Source of the DNA: Scilla litardierei
Taxonomy: Eukaryota > Streptophyta > Magnoliopsida > Asparagales > Asparagaceae
Direction: 5' to 3'
Length of the DNA stretch: 64,000 nucleotides
Assembly: GCA_030789695.1 (NCBI GenBank)
Contig: CM061134.1
Span: 58,969,334-59,033,333 of the forward strand
Shown here: positions 43,199 to 55,444 of the stretch, piece by piece
Position numbering within the stretch: position 1 is the stretch's first letter
Layout: each line of letters starts with the position of its first letter
Notes under the pieces: generated by a model
The model's input: the letters and a program-made list of their open reading frames with translations, nothing else
What the model was told of the DNA's origin: nothing
Databases searched by the model: none
Position numbers and translations under genes: made by a program

Positions 43199-46100
43199 GG
43201 TTTTATTGGTGGCCCATGCAGGTCCATTTGCAAATGCGAACTATCGGAACAACGATAATAATTATAGAATGTCCATTAAATAAATTAGAACATCCAAGTT
43301 ATAAGCCCGGAGTCTAGGTTTTTAGCGTTCCTATGTCTTAGGTGGCTGGTAGGCGTGTTAGAGCATCTGTCCCAGCTTGGTAGGAAATCCATTAGGTGAG
43401 GACCATAGTGAGACTTAGTTAGAAGTTTGTGCTTGCTAGTTAGGAATCCTTGATTGTTAGCTAGACTCCATGTTAGTGATTCGTTTGATTGTCTTAAGAG
43501 TTACCTTAGTGGTTCCCGCCTAGCTCTGGCCATGATAGACTCCTAGGATTTCTTTAGCCGTTCGCTTGGGTTCATCGATTTCGGGCCCAACAGAACATGA
43601 TCTTGATTCTCTTAGAACCTTCCTGAGATCTATATATTCTAACCCATTAGAAGCTTTAGTGTTAAGGTTCCATTGGCCTTTAGTTAACCCGATGATTAGA
43701 ACCCCCCTGATTCAATCTTTCCTGGTCACTACACTTTGGTGTTACTGACCGTAGATCTTCATCATGGTTTTCTTGCATCGTGATTTAGGCGCATTCAATT
43801 CACATAAACCACTTCCCTTGTCTTCAATTCACATGACCACCTCATTACAATTATCCTTGATCTTTCAAATGTTTTCCGTTGCAAATCTTGATTCTTCCAA
43901 AGTTATTTTCGAATGCTTTCCTTATTTGAAGTTTCACTCAATTTAAATTTTGTTCTAAACTTCTTTAAATATGTCTCCCTAAATTTCGATGGAGTTAAAA
44001 GTCGTTCTTGAATTTTGAAGACTTTTGGTCGTAATTTTAAAATTACTATCTTGTACTATTTTTTCTAACAATGTATCTTTCGCATTTCGATTTTTAAACT
44101 TTATTACTATCCTGATGGTTCGATATACCGTCCTTTTTCCTAACTACAAAAATTTATTTTAACCACTTATCTTACATACCTTTAGGGGTATTTTTCCAAA
44201 CTGAATGGACTTCAACTAATTTTTGTATATATCAATTATAGGTTCGTCGTACTCGTACTTCAAAAGTTTTTATACCAACACGTTCTTTTGGCGAATCCTT
44301 ATTTCCCTAAAAGTATCTTCGATCTTCTTCTTTCGTTAAGTTTAAATTTGTTCGAAACACTTTTGATATATGTAAGGTTTCATGCTCCTTTGCCGACTTA
44401 AATTATTTATGTTTTTAAATATCGAAACTCGTGTTGAGATTTTTAGATTAGAAGTTTATAATATTTTCAGCATATACTTTCGTATTGATATAAATGTCTT
44501 GTCCCTTTTCATATACCAATTTCATTCTGAACCGTATTTCTATTTTCCTAACTCGATTCATAATTTCTTTTCTTACTTGTGCCATTAAAATTTAATTCGA
44601 AAACACCTCGTGCTTACTCTTAATAAACTTTTCAAGTCCCTTTGGACTTCGGCTTTTAGCAAGTCGATTTTATGCTCAACATTTTCCATATTTCAGATTT
44701 TTGTAAAAAAAATAAAAAAAATTATTACTATTTCGAAATCATTCCTTACTTAGACCCTTCAAAAAACGGTTTAAAAGTTTTAGTACTAACTTGATGAGTT
44801 TAAATATCCTTTTCTCTTTCCATACTACTAAGATATTATCTTTCCATTCACCATACACACTTTTAAGATAATTTCTAAAATATGACTTCAATTATTTTTA
44901 TATATCGGTACCACGTTCGTTTTGCTCGTACATTAAGATCTTGTATAAATCAATTTTTGTTGGCAAATCCGGATTTCTCTAAAAGAATTTTCGATATGGT
45001 TTATTTGGGGTTTCTCTTCAGTTTTAAGATTTGGAAAACCTTTAGCATGCGCTTAAATTCTCCACACTATATTTGATCTGATTTCAATCTTCGAATCTCA
45101 AAACTTTTCCAAAAATTTTAGATTGCTGCCGCATAACATTTCTGACCTTTGTTTTAATGTTCGAGTAAATGATTTCCTTTTTCCTCATGATGATTTTATA
45201 TAAGCCAATAAACCACTTTTCCTCTTATTACGTATATTCGTCTCAAACTCGTTTTCAAACAACTTGTTTATCGACCTCTAAATAATTTTATACAAACGAG
45301 GACTCCGACATTTTGAAGTACAACGGTCTTCGAATTCATGTATTTTAACTTATGTTGTTTACACTACCTTCTTTATGTATTCCTTAAGGGTATCATTGCA
45401 TCATCTTTCCACCTAAACATTCATAGTCTTACCCTGATTCCCCTAACCAAATTTGGCTCCTTATCTTCGTCCTAGCTGAACCCATGTTTTTCGATCTTTC
45501 TATTCGTCATGATCTAGGTTCGGTTCTTTCCTATTGTCTAGCCCATAGAGCTTGTCGTTGCCTGTGTCAACCTTGTTATAGTTTGGTGGGCCCATTAGTT
45601 AAGTGGTTATGTCGTCGTAGTGTTGATTTCGTGGTGTGTATATAGTGGTATGGGTATTGGCATTTGTATGTTGTGTGTAGGTAATTTTCTGCTTGAGTAT
45701 TATGTGATATACGTATGATAACAGAATGATAATTTTGATTGGTACTACTTGTTTTATGAGATGTCGTATGTGCGTATATCAGGAGGTATACCCGACTATT
45801 GCATCTCTTAAACTTGTATGTAGTTGATGTGTTGATATGGTAATTATAAATGGATGGATATGGTGTGAAAATATGTGATACGTGGATGTGTATGTCTTGG
45901 AGTGGTATTGGTATGTGTATGGATACTGTGTTACGCATATAAATGTCCTGCTATGATTTGAGTCTCACTCAAGCTTGAGTGGGTATACTCTATGTACTTT
46001 GGTATAATTGTATGTGGTGGTAAATAGTGATGGATGATGTATGTATGGTGTTTGAGTTGTTTGTGCTTGGTTGTGTTACGCACACGATTGTGGGTGGCTA

Positions 46101-46506
46101 TACCAATATATAGTTATAGGACTATATGTGAGGTGAAAATATGGTGAAATATTTGCATGTATTTGAATGACTAAATAAATGTGAAATTATTTTCAAATAA
46201 GAGAGGCTTGGTTATTTTCTTATAGTAAGTAATAAGTGTTTATTGTTGTATAAATATATTGACTATATATGTGATTGAAATACGTGTATGAAATTGACTG
46301 ACTATAATAAGTATGAGTGTACTATGTGCGTGAAAATATGTGTGTAGTGGTAGTAATATTTGATTTCTAGTGCATATATAAATAAGCACTCGAAATGAAA
46401 GTACTTGGTTGAATTTATGATGTGATATTGGTTGAGGGTAGTTACCAGAGCGACTATATATATGTTAGAAAGTCCGAGGACGGACTTTATTCTAAGGTGG
46501 GAAGGA
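43199..46506 (+). other. Internal region of the non-coding LTR element
   Basis: AT-rich sequence without recognisable protein motifs on either strand. The position of the PBS after the LTR (43199 onwards, GGTTTTATTGGTGGCCC) is not a clean match to a tRNA end. The polypurine tract is at about 46494-46506. Confidence 0.6.
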
Positions 46507-48934
46507 TGTAACGACTTGTTTTTGTATGATTGGATTATCAGTGTGTTTTGCTTGTGATGGTGGGTTCTCTCCTTGTGTGGTTTCCATTTCCATAGTTCTC
46601 GCTTTCATTCATCTCGTTGAGATTTCCTAGCTTTCGTTTTCATTCCTTTTGATGTGATCTTCTAGCTTCTACCTTAGAATCATTGAACTCGGAGTAAGTC
46701 ACTCGTGACGAGCTTCATATCGATCATATCTTAGCGATAGGTTGATCCTAGAAACCTTAGAATTCATCCCGGACCTTCGCGCTCCATTTCGAGACTTTTC
46801 GTGCACGTTAGTTGGTTCAAGAAGATCAACCGACCGACTAGATTCCAATCTAGTCGGTCAGGAAATCAACTGGAACCGACTAGTTCATTCAATCAATTAT
46901 TCAGGAGTTACTGTTTACTCTTAGTCGGTCTAAGAACAACCATCGACCGACTAGATGCTAAACTAGTCGGTCAGGAATCCTTCTCAGACCGACTAACTCT
47001 CATTTCCATGATCTCTCTCAGAATTCAGCCTTTAGTCGGTCAATGAACACTCACCGACCGACTAGTTCTCAAACTAGTCGGTTGACAAGCCTTCACAGAC
47101 CGACTAACTCATAGTCCAGCTTTCCTGAGCGAGCTACTGTTTACTCTTAGTCGGTCTGCGTTGATCAACCGACCGACTAGTTCCTAAGCTAGTCGGTCAC
47201 CAATCCTTCTTTGACTGACTAATCAGCCCAGGAAACCCTAGTTTTGCCCTGCCGCCACACTTTTCTATAAATACGCCCCAAACATTTTCTTCTTCTTCCT
47301 CATCACCCCAAACCCTAATTTCTCCCCCATTGAGCCCCCTTCTTCCCCAAATCATTGATCCTTCATCCCAAGCTCATCCATCATCATCCAAACCCTCATT
47401 TCACATATCCTACCTCTCATCAACCTCAAGCCCTCATCAAATCCCCAAAAGCCTCATCCAAACCCATTTCTCCAGATTTTCCCCATTTCCAGATCTGAGC
47501 CGGATCGTTCTTCTGTCGCCGTAGTTCTCGGCATCGTTCCTTCGCTTCTTCACGGGTAGTATTCTTCCTTTAATAATCTCATAACCCACACTAGATATTT
47601 GTGAAACCCTAATAAAATGGATCATTAGAAATCGTAGGGTTCGATTGTGAATACGGATTAGTTACCATTCTAATGTTGTTTTTCCATGACAGTGATCCAT
47701 TCCCGTAGATAACAAATTTGTGTGATGTGCCTTCGTTGATCGTTCTCCTCGGTGCCAGGCAAGTGAAACTTGCATCTCTTGATTTGGGCCATGTCTTAGG
47801 CCATTACCTTGCTTTAGCGTAAAAGAGACTAGACGGTGAAAGGATAGCCGTCTGGACGCCATTGACCTAGCTTGACAACGAAGCTTGGTCCGTCACCTTC
47901 ATCATGCTTGTATGTCACGTTTACTTTCCCTTAACGGTACGCGAATATCTGTTCATGTCATTGCATACATTGATTGTTTATCGTGAATGTGTAGCTCACG
48001 CTACAAAACTGATAGTTCCTGGCTCGTGACCGGAAGCGAGCATAGTAAGTTGCTAACCCCAACGCTCGATATGGAGGCTAGGTGCACCCCTATGCCAAAC
48101 AAAATACATTTCATGGCTCGTGACCAGAAGATTACACAGCCTGCGGGCAATAGGGCACTCGCTGAGTGATCCCTTGTACTTGACTTGATTACACAGCCTG
48201 CGGGCAATAGGGCACTCGCTGAGTGATCCCTTGTACTTGTACTTGACTTGACGTGTTTACTTGTACGTGACAAACAGTGATAACAGTGATAATCGTGATT
48301 CGTGAATAGTGATTGGTAGCTTTTGCTACATCGTGAGTGATTGGCTTCCCTACCTTTAAAACTGTCGCATCATACTTAAATGACATGTCATTGCATCTTA
48401 TTATAACTGCTAGGTTGCTAGTTCACTTTCAGTTTCCTTGCACAAGTCTTTCCAGACTTGCTGACATGTGCCCCTCTCTCTTTTGGGTGTCACATGTTAG
48501 ACCCAGAGCCAGAGCTTTGTTGCAGAGGGATATGGTGTTGCTGATGATGATGTTTGCTGTGGTGGTGAGTGGACACCAGGGGCCTGTCTTGAAGACCGCT
48601 CGTGTTCACTTCTTTGTTTAGGTTTGCTGTTAGTTGTTGGTGCGTGGCACCTTTGTATGCATGTTATACTTTGTTGGCCATGTTGGGCCTTAGCTTTTCC
48701 CTTTTGAGCCTGGTGGCTTTTCTGTGATATTGTAATTTAATTAATGGATAATCTGAGATTGAACATTTTATCTGTCTCTCCTTCTTATTATTATCGTTGT
48801 TTTCGTATTGCATTGCAAGGACCTGCCATTTGTAGTTCTATTTGACGCTTATCGGACTTGCGGCTTTTCAGCTTCAAGTCTGAGCGGACCTTCTCACGTC
48901 TCGCCTCCACATTTTTGGGAAGCGGGGCGTGACA
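46507..48934 (+). repeat. 3' LTR of the non-coding element
   Basis: About 99% identical by eye to 40761-43198; carries its own motif array and TATA box (about 47262). Confidence 0.9.
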
Positions 48935-48939
48935 CTATT

Positions 48940-49267
48940 CACCCCCCTCTAGCCTTAGATCACGATCCAACGGGGACATCATCTGCTGAAGGCATAGAAA
49001 AACTTCTGCATGTAAGGAATGCTGAGAATAACAGAGGTGAAGGGCGAATCAGAGTGGAACCTACTCGACCATCTTTCCTTTGTTTCTCCCGTGAGTGGGG
49101 TGTCAGCTGATGGTGACCTCAACCCTGCCAGTATGGCGTGATGGGATACTGATCATGTACATTTTGGTGCTGCTCAAGACCTCGGTTTCTTTGCCATCTA
49201 GGTCCTCAAGCTTTCCGTATTGGAGAGAGGTGTGTCATAGTTGGAGATTGCCAGGGGAGCATTAGAT
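48940..49267. other. End of the SIRE-type LTR and unassigned sequence
   Basis: CACCCCCCTCTAG ... GATCCAAC (to about 48970) looks like the LTR end interrupted at 40760. The rest shows nothing recognisable. Confidence 0.35.
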
Positions 49268-49565
49268 CTAGGCTGTGCCAGAATTTCTTTCAGTGTTCTT
49301 CCGGATATCGTAGGCAAGAGCCTCCTGTATCTTCTCGAGCTCTACCACGAGAGCCTGGGTGTTAGACACCATTAGAGGTTCTATGAGCAGGCTACTAGCA
49401 GGATGGTTGCTCTCCAGAGCATGAGCTTCATGTGTACGACTACTTTCACCTGCATCGTTCTTCTTGGGTCTTTCCATTGAAGACGAGATTGAAAGAGTTG
49501 TGGAAATCATCGGTGTTAGCATATGTAACAAAGAGTTTTCGTAAGGCCCTCCTTCTAGTGCCAAT
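49268..49565 (-). pseudogene. 5' end of a Ty3/gypsy internal domain with PBS, minus strand
   Basis: Minus strand: an LTR-like end CATCAACA is followed by ATTGGCACTAGAAGGAGGGC (PBS-type, about 49546-49565), then an open frame of about 70 codons from an internal ATG, beginning MERPKKNDAGESSRTHEAHA, then a stop. Layout and PBS resemble gypsy elements whose gag begins shortly after the PBS; the protein itself is not recognised. Confidence 0.45.
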
Positions 49566-50822
49566 TGTTGATGCTAGGAATCTCGTAGGGCCCAGGTCAG
49601 GATGCGTGAGCGAGTTTTCAAGCAACAGGTGAGCCCGATCAGGTGAGTTTCAATGGACTAGGGGAAAGGTCCGTCAATGCTGCATGAATAGGAAAGAACA
49701 CGCGCAGAGGAACCGGAGGGGATGTCTTTTTGATTCGACTCTGATGCTTAAATTAGTATCAAGCGGAGGAAGGAGGAACGTTGCAATGGGCAGCTGTCGC
49801 TCCAAGATTCCTGATAGGTGTAGGAACTGGTGGTTTGAAGTAGTGACTTAGGCTATGAGATTCTATGTACCTGATAGAGAGGGGTTCCCCTCAGTATATA
49901 TGGTTCGGAGGGTAACCTTCCCACATCAGCAAGCCCCCGACCAAAGTGGGTCCGTGCCGCCTGTCAAAACGGATGTACGTCTGGGACATGCTGCAGGGTT
50001 CATCCGATAAAACAGGTTGTTACACAAGTGGGGTTGTCACAACAGTAACGGATTGGAAGTTAGCCCACTTGAATGTCATGATTGCGGGGGCTGATGTTGA
50101 CAGGCAGGCGGGTATTCTGGCAGTGAATCTTGAGTGGGACGACCTCGTGGGGGTCGTCCGCGAACGGTTGTCATTATTGGGTTGCCCTGACGGGATCTAC
50201 CTAATGCCATTGCAAGCTGATGAAGCTTTTTTTTTTTTTTTTTTGGTACTCCGGAAAATCAAGCTGATGAAGCTTGACCTAAAAGGTTACGTGGTTCCTG
50301 AGGGAGTACGGGGTGTCTTGCGGGCTCCATCTGCCCAGCCCAGCCAGGCTCCACTCCTGACGGGCCCGGCTGGAGCACCATCTACAACCCGACCCCAGTC
50401 GGTAAGCCGAGAGGGAACAAAAGGTGTGTACTATTGGATAAATGCGCGTCATGCTTGGCTAGAAATACCAGAGAATTCAAGTTGAATCCCACCACCCTCA
50501 ATCTTTGTTTGACAATATAAAGTACAATGCAACCAGCCAATTCCCAATGGGCGCCATTTCACGTGCACTCCCCCTCTCTGCTTTAAACTTTAACGCCCCC
50601 ACACCCTCTACCACGCGTTCCCGCAGAGCACATTTAATGAGTCACGACCCGCTAATAAGACAAAGCCGAGGGTTAATGCCATCCTTGTCATTTTCGTTAA
50701 TGCCGGCTCTCTTCCGGTGTGTCAGAAGAGCACCCGTTGTTGTATTTTTTATTTTTTCAAAACATTCCCATTAAAGGTGTAAAAAGGCGTGTGCCTTTCG
50801 CACCGGGGCGTGCCACCGAGAA
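49566..50822. repeat. LTR-like segment with PBS-like sequence on both sides
   Basis: On its left the minus strand has LTR end plus PBS (49565 downwards). On its right the plus strand has TTGGCACCCACCGTGG (50823-50838), resembling a Tat/Ogre-type PBS (TTGGCGCCCACCGTGG). Two LTR remnants in opposite orientation probably abut inside. A poly-T micro-insertion sits at 50229-50259. No ORF is credible. Confidence 0.35.
50213..50275 (-). repeat. Truncated retroposon: poly-T micro-insertion with 16-base target duplication
   Basis: CAAGCTGATGAAGCTT occurs at 50213-50228 and again at 50260-50275. The 31 bases between are a T run plus GGTACTCCGGAAAAT. This is the form of a severely 5'-truncated, poly-A-tailed insertion on the minus strand. 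Confidence 0.7.
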
Positions 50823-50838
50823 TTGGCACCCACCGTGG

Positions 50839-51888
50839 ATGGGGCCCGCCGGCCGTTTGCGTGTTGATGTTAGGTTGTTGGGCTGTGTCAGAAAGTGGGT
50901 GCGAAAAGTGCTGCACAGCTTCGTCTTAAAGGATAAGGAAAAAATTCTGGGACCAAAACTTTAGACCACCGTGGTGTCAGGAAGTTAAAAGGAAATTTTC
51001 CATTTAACCCCCCCTTTTGAACATCGTAATCTGAAACCATCATACGAATGGTTTTTTTTTTTGCATAGGAAACGTTTAAACAATAAAACGTAGATTTTTT
51101 AGCTTCCTGCTGGGTGTCGTAGTGTGCAGTTGGACTCATGTGGACTCTCGCTCAATTTGTCCTTGGGCTTATTTACTTTGTGTCTAGTTTATTTTTGACA
51201 GAGTTTTCTTTGCTTGAAATAATCATGGTGCCATGGTAGGGGCAGACAACATGGCGGACGGCAGAGGCAAACAACATGCAACGCAGGGTGCACTTGATTC
51301 CTTATGATCACCACGAAGGCTTTTCTCTATGCTAGTTCTCATTTTCAAATTCTTGTTCATTTCTTGCATTTTTTAAATATCCTCTCTCCGGTTCTTATTT
51401 GAGCGTTGGAGGAGTTGAAGACAGTGTCCCCATCTAAATTCGACTCATTAACATTCTTGGCTGTTGTGATGCACAGATCACGTGACTGTCCAATGAAATG
51501 TTGAGAGATTGTTTACTTGTATCTAATGCGCGCTATGACATCACTTTCTTTTTACGCATAAGTTAATGGTTGCTAAATCTTTTAAATCTGTAAGAAGTTT
51601 GCATATGTCTTGTTTAGAATTCGTGTTTGGCGTTGATGGAACATTTTGAGGCTAGATTTTACCTAAACTGTCCTATACTTTGAGTTTTTCCTCTTGAAGA
51701 TCCTAACATTTGAAAAGGAAAAGGTAGCTATCAATTTTTTGATGTTACATGAAACTCTTTCATAAAATTACCATAACAGCGTGAACGGAAAATGAAAAGG
51801 GACTAAATCACCCTTTCATTTTTTTTTTCATACTTTCGGTTTCATTTCTGGTCATCGTTTGTGTAAAACTTTTTCTAGAAAATCATTG
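50839..51888. other. Unassigned intergenic sequence
   Basis: AT-rich; no ORF with recognisable motifs. It ends in CATTG (51884-51888), the target duplication of the TRIM array. Confidence 0.4.
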
Positions 51889-53381
51889 TGTTGGGATTCG
51901 AAATAGTCCCACGTCGGCTAACACGGTGGATCCGGGGGATTTAAATAGTGGCTTGGGAATTCCATTGGTAAGATGCCTTTTGGAGGAAAGCCCCGTGTTT
52001 AAAATCGTGTGGGTGTCGGTGCGGGCCCAGAGCGGACAATATCTTACCAAAGTGGAGCCCAAGCCCACAGTGTTTAAACCTGGAAATTAACATGGTATCA
52101 GAGCCGGACCCCAGATCCGCCGAATTATTTGATCCTCTGGTGCCGACGTAAGGGAGTTGGCGTGTTTCCGAGCTGTGATGAGCTCGGCTTTTCCGAACAA
52201 AAAAGGACGGAGTGCTCCAAAAATGGCAAACAGAGAGATGCCCACCATGACGAGCCCGAGTCGGAGCCACAGGGGGATGCCGACGTGTGGGAGTTCGCAA
52301 TGATCAGGGTGGAGCAGACTCATGTACCGAGCTGAAGGAGAGTTCGGGCACGGCCTGCCGAGGCTGATGGAGGAGAGCTCTCATCTCGGAGGCGGGGCCT
52401 CGACGCAAGCGGAAGTGGCTCGACCCCATCAAGGGGATGAACCTTCCTAGTCACATGGGAAGCAGCCAAAATGGAGTACGCTTGGTCGGAGCTCAATTAG
52501 GTCGGCGGATGGATGATCGTTCGTGGGGAGGCTCATGTTGTGGTCCTAGTTCGAGGGGAGGATTGTTGGGATTCGAAATAGTCCCACATCGGCTAACACA
52601 AAGGGATCTGGGGGGGGGGGGGTTAAATAGTGGCTTGAGAATTCCATTGGTAAGAGGCCTTTTGGGGGGAAAGCCCCGTGTTTAAAACCGTGCAGGGTGC
52701 CGGTGCAGGCCCAGAGCAGACAATATCTTACCAAAGTGGAGCCCAAGTCCAAGGTGTTTAAATCCGAAAATTAACATATTTGACCATAACAAGTGGTATC
52801 AGAGCCAGACCCCTAATTTAGCCGATGTGAAATTTGGGGAGCTCTCGTGTAGAGTAGTCACTGCATGAGAGCAGCCAATGTGGTGCCACATGGATCCGTA
52901 TGCCATGTGGACTTGGGCTCTCGATTCACGTAAGGCGTCATGCTTCGTGCAATGAAGTTGTGACTCGATCGAGCAGATGTGTGTCATGCCCGTATGTGGC
53001 TCATTTAGTTCGAGTCTGAATTGAGCAGTTGATGTGAAACATGTGTCCAGAGTCCGCACGGTTTCAAGTGTGCTCTCAAGTCGAGTATGGGATCGGCTTG
53101 ATGAGCAAGTTGGACTGATCAAGTTGGACTTGATCAGTCAAAGGGTGACTATGTGAGACCATGTTTGAGGTGGAGATTGTGAGATATCAAACATAGTCCC
53201 ACATTGGCTAGACAAGGGGAGTTAAGTGGGTATAAATATGGAATTGGATCTCCATTGGTATGAGTCCGTTTGGGGAGAGCCTAAGAGCAAAGCCGTGAGG
53301 GTTGCCTTGTAAATGGCCCAAAGCAGACAATATCATGCCAATGTGGAGATCGAATTGTCCAACCCATATTTAACCCTAACA
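51889..53381 (+). mobile_element. TRIM retrotransposon array with three LTRs
   Basis: LTR1 51889-52092, LTR2 52564-52791 and LTR3 53180-53381 share ATAGTCCCACRTYGGCTA, TGGnATTnGGATCTCC / ATTCCATTGGTA and GCGGACAATAT / GCAGACAATAT. LTR1 is followed at once, and LTR2 two bases later, by TGGTATCAGAGCC, a tRNA-Met PBS (52093-52105, 52794-52806). The whole array is flanked by CATTG (51884-51888 and 53382-53386). The short LTRs, two short non-coding internal domains and lack of genes define a TRIM; TRIMs are known to form tandem arrays. LTR1 and LTR2 are clearly closer to each other than to LTR3. Confidence 0.85.
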
Positions 53382-53386
53382 CATTG

Positions 53387-55350
53387 TCCATGCACTTGAT
53401 AAAAAGTTCATACTTTGTTATTTTTTAGACGATAAGCCTCATTTAGATCGTTATACTTTAAAACTCTAACATGCTAAACTCTAATGAGTCCAACATATTA
53501 TGGTAATTGACATAGTCATTGCAAAAATTTCTATTACTGCAAAACCATCAAATTTGCAATAATTAAAACCTTTTGGATTCGATGTACTTTTGATCAATGT
53601 ATTGAGATTTTAGAATACTACAAAAAACAGCCTCTTAGGGCCTGTTCCACAAGAACAAACAAAAGAGCAAGCAACAAAACACAACATGGCCAAAAAAGGC
53701 AGGGCAACCAACATAACATGGCAAAATAACATCAACCTACAAAAAGGCAAGCCAAGCATGAACCAGCAAGCCAAAAAACATGGTCAAGCAACGAGAACAA
53801 CAAGCAACAGTAACAAAGATACTAATACAAGAGAATGATACCACGAAGTAATGAAAGAAATAAAAACAAAGTGCATCCAACAAAGAGGCCATGAAAGAAA
53901 CCCTAACCAAGAGCCCTCAGAGTTATAATTATCGGTTTCCTTGATGGTTTCTTGCCAGTGATAAACATTCGAGCAACTCAGTATTATCAGTTACCTTCAT
54001 TTCATTAGCCATACTTCTCAACCAGTAAGCATATCACAGCAAGGAACCAACAAAACAACATCAAAGCAAAGTACACACACAAATTATTCACTGTGATGGT
54101 TTCATCAGGGGCTCTCTGCATGTCAGGGGTTCCTTTATCATCCAGCCATCATCCCAGTCATAATCAAAAGAGCAAGCACCAAAAACAAAACATAGCCAAT
54201 AAAGGAACCAACCAGCAAGACAGAACATGGCCAATAAAGGAACCAACCCGCAAGGAAATAAAGGAATTAACCAGCAAGCGAATAAGTGAACCAACCAGTA
54301 AGCCAAACCCAAAATATTGATACATATAGTTTTTGGAGCTAGCAACATAAAGCAAAATGACATCAAAGGAACCAAGAAACATGCCCACGTAAACAACCAG
54401 AAAACAGAAGAGCAAGCTAGAGTGGCAAAGCCATCAATGAGCCAACAATAAGGAATGTACCAAATCAAACCCCTAAATAATTTTGGAAAGAAGATCCAAA
54501 CGACGCTCTGATGAGAAGATGAGAAGATGGCAACCAAATTGAATAGAAACCCCTTTACTTTTTCAGAACGATCGCTAATGATTGAAGAGGAACGGAACAG
54601 AAGAGATCTAGACAGGGCTTCATCGTTGAGAACCGAATATCAAAAGCCCCTTAATTTTTAGAAGCGATCAACAAAAAGGGCAGTGGTTGCTAGGGTTTCA
54701 TCGAAGCAAATGGAGAGATGCGTAGCGATGTGAAAGATGAAGCAGCAATGAGTGGTGATCAGACCGAGTGGCCCCCAAAAAACAAGAATCTCGAGCATAA
54801 TCCGCGGAGAATCCACGGATTACGATCGAAGAAATTGCTCGACACATCAGCTCAATGTATGAGACATTGAGACAAACTCTACAAGAAATTTTTGAAGGAA
54901 CAAAAGTCCCGAGAATCACCTATTGAAAGTGATCTAGAGTGCATAAATAGTGCATTAACAGTCAAAAAACCAACTTTCAATCCCCTTTACAAAGTGTGGA
55001 ACATGCCCATGGTGGAATGCATGGAAGGGAATTAAGTGAGGAGAATCCTACTCATGGATGCATTGCAGATACATATGAATGGTCACAATCAAGCATTCAT
55101 ACCTCAATCTTTTAGCACATAAAAGGCAAAAACTTTCTAAAACAGGTTCATGAATTGTTAATGATTTAGGGTAAAATAAGATTGATTATATGCAAAAATC
55201 CCCAGAACAAGAGAGAATGTGTTAGGAGTCTGGTCACATTCTGATCACTGTAGCAAGTTAACAACTCCCCACTTTGCCTTGATCCTCAGCTCTTCCCTCC
55301 CTCTGTTGCCAACCTCTCCCCCAAAAAGATTCCAAGTTTTTCCACATCCG
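53387..55350. repeat. Gene-proximal intergenic region with CAAGC/AACCAGCAAG repeats
   Basis: 53640-54420 is built from loosely repeated words such as AACCAACCAGCAAGC and ACATGGCCAATAAAGGAACC, with a period of roughly 25-30 bases. This gives a spurious hydrophobic frame on the minus strand (54088-54537). The remaining sequence up to the promoter shows nothing recognisable. Confidence 0.5.
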
Positions 55351-55360
55351 CACACCCACT

Positions 55361-55367
55361 TTATAAG
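55361..55367 (+). promoter_or_regulatory. TATA-like box of the GH79 gene
   Basis: TTATAAG, 84 bases before the ATG, followed by CT-rich leader (CTCTCTCTCTTTC, CTCTCTCTCTCCC) common in plant 5' UTRs. Confidence 0.55.
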
Positions 55368-55444
55368 CAAACCCCTGATTGCTCTCTCTCTTTCTTAAAC
55401 GCCCCCCCAAACATCTCTCTCTCTCCCCCCCTCAAAAACCCAAA

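Larger units (their letters stand above)
40761..48934 (+). mobile_element. Non-coding LTR retrotransposon (LARD-like, chromovirus-type ends)
   Basis: LTRs 40761-43198 (2438 bases) and 46507-48934 (2428 bases) begin TGTAACGACT and end GRTGACA/GCGTGACA. They are flanked by a 5-base duplication, CTATT (40756-40760 and 48935-48939). The internal 3.3 kb (43199-46506) has no gag or pol motif in any frame. The polypurine tract AAGGTGGGAAGGA and an upstream GAGGACG word resemble the 3' end of chromovirus (Tekay/Del-like) elements. The LTRs differ at about 1% by eye plus a 9-base TGATAACAG unit difference, so the insertion is recent although the element has no genes. Confidence 0.88.

Noticed and set aside
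54088..54537. 149-residue very hydrophobic minus-strand ORF resembling a membrane protein
   Set aside because: It is generated by loosely repeated TTGCTGGTTGGTTCC-type words; no start context, no family resemblance, repeat composition explains it.
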